A DNA stretch of 6,448 bases from Candidatus Obscuribacterales bacterium. Lineage in GTDB: Bacteria; Cyanobacteriota; Vampirovibrionia; Obscuribacterales; Obscuribacteraceae. The first letter of the stretch is position 1, and each line of letters begins with the position of its first letter. The DNA lies in contig JAKFVJ010000009.1 of assembly GCA_021732245.1 (NCBI GenBank), forward strand, positions 1 through 6,448, in the 5' to 3' direction. The notes below the pieces were generated by a model. The model searched no databases and was not told the DNA's origin. It was given only the letters and a program-made list of their open reading frames with translations. The position numbers and the translations under genes were made by a program. Below are positions 1-5,676 of this stretch, piece by piece.

Positions 1-1513
1 ATTCTTCATCCGTCAGCGTTACGCCGGCTCGTTTGAAGAGTTCTTGTACAAAGTGTTTGCGCTCGTCACCTTGAAGATCAAAGATTGGCACTTGTACTGC
101 CGCCCTGCTCTTGATGTCGGGCGCCAGTTTGTCTGCGCGAGAAGTGATTAACACATAAAGTGTTTTGCCATCGGCTTTGCTGGTCATCTGCATCAGTGTG
201 CCGGACATCCGCTTTTCGACTTCGTGGACGTTGTCGCCACGGGCATCGGAAACTTGCGTGTCGGCTTCATCGATGAGGACGAGTGATTTGCCAACTGTGT
301 GAAGAAGCATTTTCAGCTTCTCCAAAGCAGCTTCGGTCTCACCGAAGTATTTACCTCTCATCTGAGCCAAGCGAATGATTACTCGACCGGATGATTTGGC
401 AAATGCTTCGAATTGATAGGACTTTCCAGCACCGTTTGGACCGGATGCAATTATCACGGAGGCGGCGGTCTTTGGATTTTCGGAGCGCTCGAATGTGCGT
501 GCAAGGAGTTGTTTGTTTGCTTCATAGCCGATGATGTCCTCTGGTCCGTGGTCAGGCAATTCAATTGAAACGGTGTCGCCGAGTTGAGCTTTGATTACTC
601 GGTTGACATGCTCAATCAGTGCTTTTCGTGTCACGATGTGTGGTTCGCTGCGGCTAGCTGTTTTCAGCAATGCTTCCAGAGCTGTTAGAGTTAGTCCTGC
701 GCTATCGGCGATGAAAGCAGCAGTTCCTCGTTCATAACTTATCTTGGAAGCGTTTTCGTTGTCGGATGCGAAGAAGGTGTTGATGAACTTCGCTCTTTCG
801 GCATCGGACGGATATCCAATGCGGATTGGACGTATTGAAGGCAAGCCGACTATCGTCGAGCTAATCTCCTGAAGATTTTCCGAGATGAGGATAATCAGGT
901 GTGAGCTGTCTTTGAACCACTGCGACTCAATCAACTTGATGAATCTCACCAGTCGTTGCCGATCGAACTGATCTACTTCCCCGAGTGAACCCCGTGGGAA
1001 AATAGCGTCCGCCAGTTGCACGACGACACAGACCGGTTTATCTTCCGGAGTGTTCTTCTGCTTCTTGCGGACGAGAGTCACCGCCTGTAGCACTTGCGCC
1101 AGAAGTTCAATCGCCTCAAGTGGAGAGAAGTACGCGGCTTTAATCTCTGCTTTGAGATCGCGAAACTCAAATGAATTATCCAATTGCTCGGCTGCCTTAC
1201 AAGCATTAGCTAATGCGTCGAGGTCTTTTGTGTCGGATGTGTAGGTCTCAATACCGCCCGCATCGAATCTCACCATTGTGAACGCTTCCTTCAGATGGTG
1301 ATACAGCGTTTGCTCTAGATCGTGAAAGCGTTGCGTGTTCTTTGACCAGTAGAGGTCGCGGGTGTTGTCATTTATGGTGACCACATTTTTCCCTTCCAGT
1401 TGATACGCTTCGTTCAATGCATCCAGGAATGCCGGCTGTTCGTAATCGAATGTCTTGGTTGGCTCAGCCTGCGGTGCAGGAGCCTTGCCTTTCTTGCTTT
1501 TCTTACTGGGCAT
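1..1513 (-). CDS. Tandem AAA+ ATPase, classical clade (C-terminus beyond window)
   Basis: The frame opens at ATG 1513-1511 and stays open to the left edge, giving 504 visible residues; the C-terminus is missing. A lysine-rich, probably disordered tail (residues 1-20) is followed by a helical region and a degenerate AAA-like domain (about 125-310) with strands such as VCVVVQ and LIILIS but no P-loop. The catalytic AAA domain follows: Walker A GPNGAGKS (358-365), pore-loop region GKYFGETE (387-394), Walker B LVLIDEAD (411-418, with D415 and E416), sensor-1 region LITSRADKL (455-463) and a candidate arginine finger at R470. The GETE and SRADKL context is typical of classical AAA proteins (FtsH, Cdc48, Vps4, Ycf46 types), which thread or disassemble proteins. 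No membrane segment is seen, so it is probably cytoplasmic. Its start lies 11 bases inside the importer ATPase gene, implying translational coupling. Which protein it acts on is inferred: the PspA-like and coiled-coil proteins upstream are candidates. Confidence 0.88.
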   Translation of the reverse strand, partial: MPSKKSKKGKAPAPQAEPTKTFDYEQPAFLDALNEAYQLEGKNVVTINDNTRDLYWSKNTQRFHDLEQTLYHHLKEAFTMVRFDAGGIETYTSDTKDLDALANACKAAEQLDNSFEFRDLKAEIKAAYFSPLEAIELLAQVLQAVTLVRKKQKNTPEDKPVCVVVQLADAIFPRGSLGEVDQFDRQRLVRFIKLIESQWFKDSSHLIILISENLQEISSTIVGLPSIRPIRIGYPSDAERAKFINTFFASDNENASKISYERGTAAFIADSAGLTLTALEALLKTASRSEPHIVTRKALIEHVNRVIKAQLGDTVSIELPDHGPEDIIGYEANKQLLARTFERSENPKTAASVIIASGPNGAGKSYQFEAFAKSSGRVIIRLAQMRGKYFGETEAALEKLKMLLHTVGKSLVLIDEADTQVSDARGDNVHEVEKRMSGTLMQMTSKADGKTLYVLITSRADKLAPDIKSRAAVQVPIFDLQGDERKHFVQELFKRAGVTLTDEE

Positions 1514-2477
1514 TGTTTTGCTCCTTTGTCTTGAACGCATCTGGGTGCGTGAGTTCGAAAGACGCTATTGGCAGTGGATTGTCCTTATCGATTGTCCGTG
1601 AGCGGATGCTCTCAGTAAGAAGTGTGAATTCTTCCGATTTGACGAACTCCGATGGAAGGATGGCGCCTCCACTGAGCTTCTTGTCGATTACGATTTTGGC
1701 TCCTTGACCGGGATTGCCGGATTCATCAAGCCAATGCTGAGACAGGCAGACGATGCGGGTACCTAGTGCTACGGCGTCATGCACGTGGTGGGTAACGAAA
1801 ACGACCGTAATGTTGTATCTCTTCCACTGCTCATAGATGAGGTCCAGCATTTCTTGACGAGTCTTTTCGTCGAGTCCGCTGAATGGTTCATCTAACAATA
1901 GGATCTTTGGCCGCATCATTAGGCTTTGGGCGATGGCAGTCCTTTGACGCATTCCGCCGGAGAGTTCGTACGGGTATTTGCCGCCGTCCTTCTCCGGATC
2001 TAGTCCACAGCGTCGCAAGATTTCTTTTGCGTTGGCAAGTGCTTCATCGCGAATGCGTGAGTATCTAATTAGCTTGAGAATCTTTTGCGCTTTGAATAGA
2101 TCTGCAAGAAATACAATCGGTGTGAAGAGAATACGCTCCTGCAATGAAGTGCCTTCGAGGATTGGGCCGGCAATAGCGTTTTCCAACATGGTGTTGTTCG
2201 TGAACAAAGAATAGTTCTGCGGAACTAAGCCGCAGTCACGTGTCACGCGTGTGACTTCTTTGTTGTCGATAAAGACAGCACCTTTGGTTGGAAATTGCGA
2301 ACCAAGAATGGCACTTAAAATAGTCGACTTGCCGCAGCCGGATGTTCCGACAAGAGCTAGAAGCTCGCCTTTTTGAAGTTGCAGGTTGATGTCGTTGAGA
2401 ACCGTAACTCGCTGCCCGTTTTTGGCGGAAGGATAGCTCACGGTGCAGTTTTGAATTTTGATAATGTGGTTATTCAC
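1503..2477 (-). CDS. NitT/TauT-type ABC importer ATPase
   Basis: A 324-residue cytoplasmic ATPase that should power the adjacent permease. All ABC motifs are present: Walker A GTSGCGKST (44-52), Q-loop Q87, signature LSGGMRQR (172-179), Walker B ILLLDEPFSGLD (192-203, catalytic E197) and H-loop H230. The GTG at 2477 is chosen as start because a perfect AGGAGG lies 6 bases upstream and the permease stop is 10 bases away; a start at 2546 would add 23 residues overlapping the permease and has no such site. SsuB/TauB/NrtD-type ATPases usually have about 250-270 residues. Here about 35 extra residues lie between Q-loop and signature (about 108-143), hydrophobic then basic, and the C-terminus is also longer. 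The 3' end overlaps the AAA+ gene by 11 bases. Family membership is secure; the substrate is not determined by this subunit. Confidence 0.92.
   Translation of the reverse strand: MNNHIIKIQNCTVSYPSAKNGQRVTVLNDINLQLQKGELLALVGTSGCGKSTILSAILGSQFPTKGAVFIDNKEVTRVTRDCGLVPQNYSLFTNNTMLENAIAGPILEGTSLQERILFTPIVFLADLFKAQKILKLIRYSRIRDEALANAKEILRRCGLDPEKDGGKYPYELSGGMRQRTAIAQSLMMRPKILLLDEPFSGLDEKTRQEMLDLIYEQWKRYNITVVFVTHHVHDAVALGTRIVCLSQHWLDESGNPGQGAKIVIDKKLSGGAILPSEFVKSEEFTLLTESIRSRTIDKDNPLPIASFELTHPDAFKTKEQNNAQ
1521..1526 (-). promoter_or_regulatory. Ribosome binding site of the AAA+ ATPase gene
   Basis: AAGGAG lies 7 bases before the ATG at 1513. It is wholly inside the last codons of the importer ATPase gene and supports this start, which has no other in-frame ATG close by. 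Ribosomes finishing the upstream gene would pass directly over the site. Confidence 0.8.
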
Positions 2478-2483
2478 AATGAA

Positions 2484-2489
2484 CCTCCT
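2484..2489 (-). promoter_or_regulatory. Ribosome binding site deciding the GTG start of the importer ATPase
   Basis: A perfect AGGAGG sits 6 bases before GTG 2477-2475 and overlaps the TAG stop of the permease gene (TAGGAGG). This arrangement fixes the start and suggests coupled translation of permease and ATPase, which are needed in matched amounts. Confidence 0.87.
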
Positions 2490-3345
2490 ATTGATTGGCC
2501 CAGCGGTATGAGCGGCGCCACCATCCGAAAAGCAGGTCGGCGGCAAACATAATGAGCATTGCCACTATGACGTATGCCAGAATTGTGGGCATATCCATTA
2601 GGCGCTTAGCAAGAAAGATGCGGTAGCCAATGCCGCATGATGCAACGCTCATCTCTGCGGCGATGACGTATCCCCAAGCAGCTTTGAATGTGGCGGCTAT
2701 AGCAGCAATGATGAGGGGAAATATCTGACGATATACAACATGCCAGACAACTTCCATCTCGGTTGCTCCCAGTGTTTGCGCTTTATATATTTGGTCTTTT
2801 TTAACCAGCTCAACTAGTCGGGCGATTTCCAAAGCAATGCCAGGCAGAACGCCCACTATGACAATGGCGATCTTTGGTGCTTCATCCAAACCGAGAAAGA
2901 GAAGGAGAATCGGCCAAAGCAGCAATGCCTGCACTTTGTCAAACCAGCCAAGTATCGGTACCCAAAACTCTCTCCATTTAGGAAATAGTGTGAATAGCCC
3001 CAGAGGTATGGCGAACAGTGTGGATATCGAAAGACCGATAGTGAAACGTCTAAGAGTTGCGCACACGTCTTCTGTAAGCTGCACGTGTCCGGCAGAGTCG
3101 GGCTTAAGGCTAGAAAGAAACGACTGCCATATGTCTGATGGTAGTGGAAGTAGTCGTGGATTTGGGCTGTCAATGCCTTGCGCTGATAGCCATTGGACAG
3201 CTTGGTTTGCCTCTGGCAGCGCTAGCCAGTGGACGACATAAGTCAATACGAAGTAGGCGGCGAAGAAGAGGATAAAGGGGAGGACGTTGAGGACTAGTGT
3301 TTCTCGCGAAGACAACTTGGTGTCGGTTCTAAATGCGTTAAGCAT
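2488..3345 (-). CDS. ABC importer permease, binding-protein-dependent (BPD_transp_1) type
   Basis: A 285-residue inner-membrane permease of the SsuC/TauC/NrtB type. Hydrophobic segments appear at about 17-40, 102-121, 138-152, 158-176, 208-232 and 255-275, which fits the usual six-helix fold. The cytoplasmic EAA-like loop that docks the ATPase is clear at about 188-210 (KAQTLGATEMEVVW and following residues). The C-terminal WGYVIAAE and the region after it also match this family. A stretch of about 50 residues (41-90) between the first and second hydrophobic segments is probably periplasmic. The length is slightly above the common 250-270. ATG 3345 has AAGGAG 8 bases upstream. The gene lies between those for the binding protein and the ATPase, the normal order of an importer operon. 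Codons 5-15 take part in an inverted repeat with the upstream leader. Confidence 0.9.
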   Translation of the reverse strand: MLNAFRTDTKLSSRETLVLNVLPFILFFAAYFVLTYVVHWLALPEANQAVQWLSAQGIDSPNPRLLPLPSDIWQSFLSSLKPDSAGHVQLTEDVCATLRRFTIGLSISTLFAIPLGLFTLFPKWREFWVPILGWFDKVQALLLWPILLLFLGLDEAPKIAIVIVGVLPGIALEIARLVELVKKDQIYKAQTLGATEMEVVWHVVYRQIFPLIIAAIAATFKAAWGYVIAAEMSVASCGIGYRIFLAKRLMDMPTILAYVIVAMLIMFAADLLFGWWRRSYRWANQ

Positions 3346-3353
3346 GAATATAT

Positions 3354-3359
3354 CTCCTT
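3354..3359 (-). promoter_or_regulatory. Ribosome binding site of the permease gene
   Basis: AAGGAG lies 8 bases before ATG 3345. It falls in the loop enclosed by the long-range inverted repeat 3308-3441, so its accessibility could depend on folding of the leader RNA. Confidence 0.8.
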
Positions 3360-3380
3360 GTGACTGTAGGTGCGAAAGGA

Positions 3381-3412
3381 AGCACCACGGATGGCTCGCT
3401 ATCCGTGGTGCT
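3381..3412 (-). terminator. Strong intergenic hairpin: attenuator or mRNA-stability stem
   Basis: AGCACCACGGAT (3381-3392) and ATCCGTGGTGCT (3401-3412) form a perfect 12-bp stem with an 8-base loop between the binding-protein and permease genes. In the transcript it is followed by a mixed TTCCTTTCG tract rather than a clean U-run, so full intrinsic termination is doubtful. Such hairpins after binding-protein genes (as in malE-malF) commonly protect the upstream mRNA or reduce read-through, giving more binding protein than membrane subunit. The function here is by analogy. Confidence 0.6.
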
Positions 3413-3452
3413 GTGATCTACTTAGAACCTAAGTTGTCTTCTTTCGTCCGCG

Positions 3453-4571
3453 CTAGTTGGAGCCTTCGATGGCTTCCTTCATGTAGCGGGACTCATAGCG
3501 CAACTTGATGTTCTTCGAATTGCCTTCTGTAGTTCCGTCCGGGAAGCTTACGCCGATGGTTGGTGCGCCAGGCGGTAGCATCTTGTTTTGCGTACAGAAA
3601 TCGTGGACACGGGCAACGGAGTCCTTCAGCTGCTGTGATTCAGTAAACTGAACAGCTTCTTGTGGAGTCCAAAACATGTTAGTTGTTTCCAACTGTTCAG
3701 CGAGGTCGTTGACGGTTACCCCTGTGCCTGATTGTCTGGCCATGGATTCCATAGCAGCCGAAGACTTGTCGCCTTCCTTGATCAGTTTCAGAGTTTGATA
3801 CCATGCTTTGACCATAGCTCGCGCAAATTCCGGATGAGCTTGGACAGTTGCCGTATCCATGACCAGCAAGTCCTGAATTTCTCCAGGCAGCTTGCTTGAA
3901 TCAAACACGCGCTTCACGCCCTTTTCTTTCAGAATTTCGTGCACCATGGGGTTCCATGTGCAGACAAACTTCTGAGCTTTGGACGCTTGGAACGTGCCTT
4001 GAATTTCGGCATCGGTTGCTTGCGTAAACGAAATCTTCTCCGGATTCAGCTTGTTGATTTCGCAACAGCGACGGACAACATACTCTGAGACCGAATTGCG
4101 CATCAACATGATGTTGCCGCCTTCCAAGTCTTTGAGCGTCCTTCCGCCGCGAGCAAGAATGGCGTCGTTGCCGTTGGATGTGTCGCCAGAAGTGACAACG
4201 GTTACGTCCTTGCCGTTAGCTGCATGTGCCATCAACACGTCCATGCTTGCCACGGTAAGAGCTTGTGCTTTGCCGGCCGCGAATGAGTCGATGGAAGTTG
4301 GATAGTCCATTGGCGAAGGAATGATCTTGATTCCTTCTTCGGCGGCGCAGCGAGCAAGAGTGCCGTTTTCGACCATTAGGTAATAGGGCATCCAGCCTGC
4401 ATAGATGGAGTACGCAAAGGTAAACTCGGGCACGGCTTTCTTCGCTTGTGCTTTTGTAGCCGGCTGAGTTGAGGCTTCGGGCGTTGACTTCTGTGCGCTG
4501 CCGCAACCTATGAGGACCGAGCAAGCAACCATGGCGGACAAGAACATGCTGACTTTAGCTGTATTTTTCAT
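3453..4571 (-). CDS. Substrate-binding lipoprotein, urea/guanidine-carboxylase-associated NitT/TauT-like
   Basis: A 372-residue binding protein for the importer. The N-terminus is a lipoprotein signal: short basic start, hydrophobic stretch, lipobox LIGC with lipidation at C23, then a Ser/Thr/Pro/Ala/Lys-rich tether to about residue 47. The mature part starts with FAYSIYAGWMPYY (52-64), has an ASMDVLMA segment (108-115) and GDTSNGNDAIL (129-139). From memory, SIY-GW-MP, the -MD-L- segment and GD-SNGNDG-like blocks mark the binding protein found beside urea (often really guanidine) carboxylase genes, within the NMT1/SsuA-like periplasmic fold. That suggests a small nitrogenous ligand, but no carboxylase is visible here and the ligand remains open. 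ATG 4571 has AAGAGG (4581-4586) 9 bases upstream. It is first of the three importer genes and has its own leader with a palindrome. Confidence 0.85.
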   Translation of the reverse strand: MKNTAKVSMFLSAMVACSVLIGCGSAQKSTPEASTQPATKAQAKKAVPEFTFAYSIYAGWMPYYLMVENGTLARCAAEEGIKIIPSPMDYPTSIDSFAAGKAQALTVASMDVLMAHAANGKDVTVVTSGDTSNGNDAILARGGRTLKDLEGGNIMLMRNSVSEYVVRRCCEINKLNPEKISFTQATDAEIQGTFQASKAQKFVCTWNPMVHEILKEKGVKRVFDSSKLPGEIQDLLVMDTATVQAHPEFARAMVKAWYQTLKLIKEGDKSSAAMESMARQSGTGVTVNDLAEQLETTNMFWTPQEAVQFTESQQLKDSVARVHDFCTQNKMLPPGAPTIGVSFPDGTTEGNSKNIKLRYESRYMKEAIEGSN

Positions 4572-4599
4572 ACGATAGAACCTCTTTTTAGTTTGATTG

Positions 4600-4625
4600 T
4601 GAATCGAATCACGTGATTCGATTCA
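4600..4625. promoter_or_regulatory. Perfect 26-bp palindrome upstream of the binding-protein gene, possible operator
   Basis: The sequence reads identically on both strands. It is built of two tandem GAATC units, a central ACGT and two tandem GATTC units, flanked by T and A. It ends 28 bases before the binding-protein start codon. This could be an operator for a dimeric repressor controlling the importer genes, or an 11-bp RNA stem with a four-base loop. No U-tract follows, so a terminator is unlikely. No convincing -35/-10 pair could be placed around it. All four units match GANTC, the target of CcrM-type adenine methyltransferases. Confidence 0.55.
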
Positions 4626-4648
4626 GTTCGGACAAAAGACTGAGTGCG

Positions 4649-4705
4649 CCTGAACAAAGGAGGATCTCATCGTGTTGAGACGTGAGATCCTTCGCTTTGC
4701 TCAGG
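4649..4705. repeat. REP-like imperfect inverted repeat with GGATCTCA arms
   Basis: The left arm 4649-4669 (CCTGAACAAAG, GA, GGATCTCA) and the right arm 4683-4705, whose reverse complement is CCTGAGCAAAG, CGAA, GGATCTCA, pair over most of their length around a 13-base loop. The inner 9 bp are perfect. The motif resembles the CCTGAGCGAAGCGAAGGATCT type of dispersed intergenic repeat that occurs in many copies in several environmental bacteria. It lies just after the PspA-like gene and may stabilise or end its transcript. There is no strong U-tract. It is too short to encode anything. Confidence 0.65.
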
Positions 4706-4728
4706 ATGACAATTAGCGAGGACGTTGG

Positions 4729-5559
4729 TTAGAAGTTTTTCGGACGCGATTCCTTTTCAGTAGTCGCGTCGTTCTTCGCAGCTTCCTTCTGGGCTTTCTC
4801 AGCTTCGCGTGCAGCTTTACGCTTTTCGAAGGCATCGGATGCTTCTGTGTTGCGCGCAGCCTTGCGATACTTGTCGTCTTGGTCGTTTGTCGTGGCTCGA
4901 GTGACTCGTCCAAGAACTTTGGCTTTGGCAGCCAGTTCGTTGTTGGATGCCTTTATCGCATCGATAGGCGAACTGTCGAGGCGGGACTTCAGTCCGGCAA
5001 CCCGCTCGCGAGCATCGATGAGCGATTTGTTCGTGATGAACTTCGCAATTTCCTTGGCTTCTTCGCCCTTGAGGTTTTCGATTTCGCTGAGCATCTTACT
5101 GAGCTGAGTTTCCAGGTCTTTGACTTCAATCTCGTCCTGCTTTATCTGAGCTTCAAGGTCTGTAGCTTCCTGCTGCAGTTTGGCTAGTGCTGCTGTGAAG
5201 CGCTCACTATCCTCGCGAGCTGTCTTCATTTCAGCTTCGTCTTTGGCAGCTTCGGCCTCATCGTAAAGCTGATCTGCGCCGGCTTGGAGTTCTTTCTTGT
5301 CTTCGATTTCTTTAAGCAGATTCTGAAGGTTGGTCACCATCATTTCGTGTGCGGTTTCCGATTGGGTGACTGCTTGAGTGAGGTCGTTGAAGTTTTTGAC
5401 CAGTTGTTCGCGGTACATGGCGAATCCGTCGCTAATGCCCTCTGCCGAGCCAGTGAACATTTTGTCGGCGGCGCGAACAAGACCTAGAGCTTTTCTTGCC
5501 TCGTACAGGGAGATGAAGCGCCACAGAGCTGCGAAAAAGCCGATTTTACCTTCTGTCAT
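4729..5559 (-). CDS. PspA/IM30-like coiled-coil protein (bacterial ESCRT-III superfamily)
   Basis: A 276-residue, strongly charged, almost wholly helical protein with no signal peptide or membrane span. The N-terminus (GFFAALWRFISLY, 7-19) could be a membrane-binding amphipathic helix. About residues 45-195 form long heptad-rich helices with the look of PspA/Vipp1, including the charged hairpin region EMKTAREDSERFTAALAKLQ (110-129), which parallels the GREDLAR region of PspA. PspA proteins bind stressed membranes and assemble into ESCRT-III-like rods. Usual PspA length is about 220-235; here a Lys/Arg/Ala-rich tail (about 226-276) is added, carrying DKYRKAAR (229-236) and a second RKAAR (247-251). 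DKYRKAAR recurs in the preceding membrane coiled-coil protein. ATG 5559 has GAGG 8 bases upstream. Family assignment rests on pattern and composition, because coiled coils give false resemblances; an unrelated coiled-coil scaffold is the alternative. Confidence 0.72.
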   Translation of the reverse strand: MTEGKIGFFAALWRFISLYEARKALGLVRAADKMFTGSAEGISDGFAMYREQLVKNFNDLTQAVTQSETAHEMMVTNLQNLLKEIEDKKELQAGADQLYDEAEAAKDEAEMKTAREDSERFTAALAKLQQEATDLEAQIKQDEIEVKDLETQLSKMLSEIENLKGEEAKEIAKFITNKSLIDARERVAGLKSRLDSSPIDAIKASNNELAAKAKVLGRVTRATTNDQDDKYRKAARNTEASDAFEKRKAAREAEKAQKEAAKNDATTEKESRPKNF

Positions 5560-5581
5560 GATGATATCCTCATGGTTTGAA

Positions 5582-5615
5582 GCGACTGTTTATGCACGAT
5601 GCATAACTCAGTCGC
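5582..5615 (-). other. Intergenic hairpin before the PspA-like gene
   Basis: GCGACTG (5582-5588) pairs with CAGTCGC (5609-5615), and inside it TTATGCA (5590-5596) pairs with TGCATAA (5600-5606) around a 3-base loop. Only a small T versus CT interior loop interrupts 14 bp of pairing. It stands 23 bases before the PspA-like start codon. No U-run follows, so it is more likely a processing or translation element, or a dyad operator, than a terminator. Confidence 0.5.
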
Positions 5616-5640
5616 GGGTTAAAACTGTGAATCCAAAGTA

Positions 5641-5676
5641 CTGCACGCGAACGTTATTGTTGTTCGCGTCGTGCAG
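5641..5676 (-). other. Hairpin across the stop codon of the membrane coiled-coil gene
   Basis: CTGCACGCGAAC (5641-5652) pairs with GTTCGCG plus TGCAG from 5662-5676, giving about 12 bp with a 3-base bulge and a 9-base loop that contains most of the gene's last codon and its TAA stop. It encodes part of the C-terminal KAARRE stretch. No U-tract follows in the transcript. It may be a 3'-end stability stem that partly uncouples this gene from the next. Confidence 0.45.

Larger units (their letters stand above)
3308..3441 (-). repeat. Long-range inverted repeat around the permease translation start
   Basis: Two collinear complementary blocks are visible. GAAGACAACTT at 3308-3318 is the exact reverse complement of 3431-3441 (11 bp), and GGTTCTAA at 3325-3332 is the exact reverse complement of 3422-3429 (8 bp, or 9 with a G-U pair in RNA). 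They are separated by 6 bases on one side and 1 on the other. In the transcript they would form a stem that encloses a 12-bp hairpin, the Shine-Dalgarno site and the start codon, as in a multibranched leader. One arm is in the intergenic leader; the other is inside permease codons 5-15. A role in translation control is inferred. Confidence 0.6.

Noticed and set aside
2234..2256. Near-palindromic CACG/CGTG-rich stretch inside the importer ATPase gene
   Set aside because: It encodes the VTRVTRD residues of a normal ABC domain and its symmetry is imperfect; no reason to treat it as regulatory.
2478..2546. Upstream in-frame start for the importer ATPase at 2546, adding 23 residues
   Set aside because: It would overlap the permease by about 59 bases, has no good ribosome site, and adds residues not typical of the family; GTG 2477 with AGGAGG at 6 bases is far better.
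2856..3173. A 105-residue minus-strand frame inside the permease gene
   Set aside because: It is a shifted shadow of the permease, with no ribosome site and no family-like composition.
2837..3241. A 134-residue plus-strand frame opposite the permease
   Set aside because: Antisense shadow rich in Ser, Arg and Thr; no ribosome site or recognisable domain, and the minus strand is clearly coding.
4572..4728. Possible ykkC guanidine riboswitch, or a sigma-70 promoter, before the binding-protein gene
   Set aside because: No ykkC-like conserved blocks could be found, and no -35/-10 pair with acceptable spacing stood out; the gap is explained by the repeat and the palindrome.
5556..5573. Five-codon upstream frame (MRISS) whose TGA overlaps the ATG of the PspA-like gene
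   Set aside because: It has no Shine-Dalgarno site of its own and overlaps the GAGG serving the main start; most likely chance.
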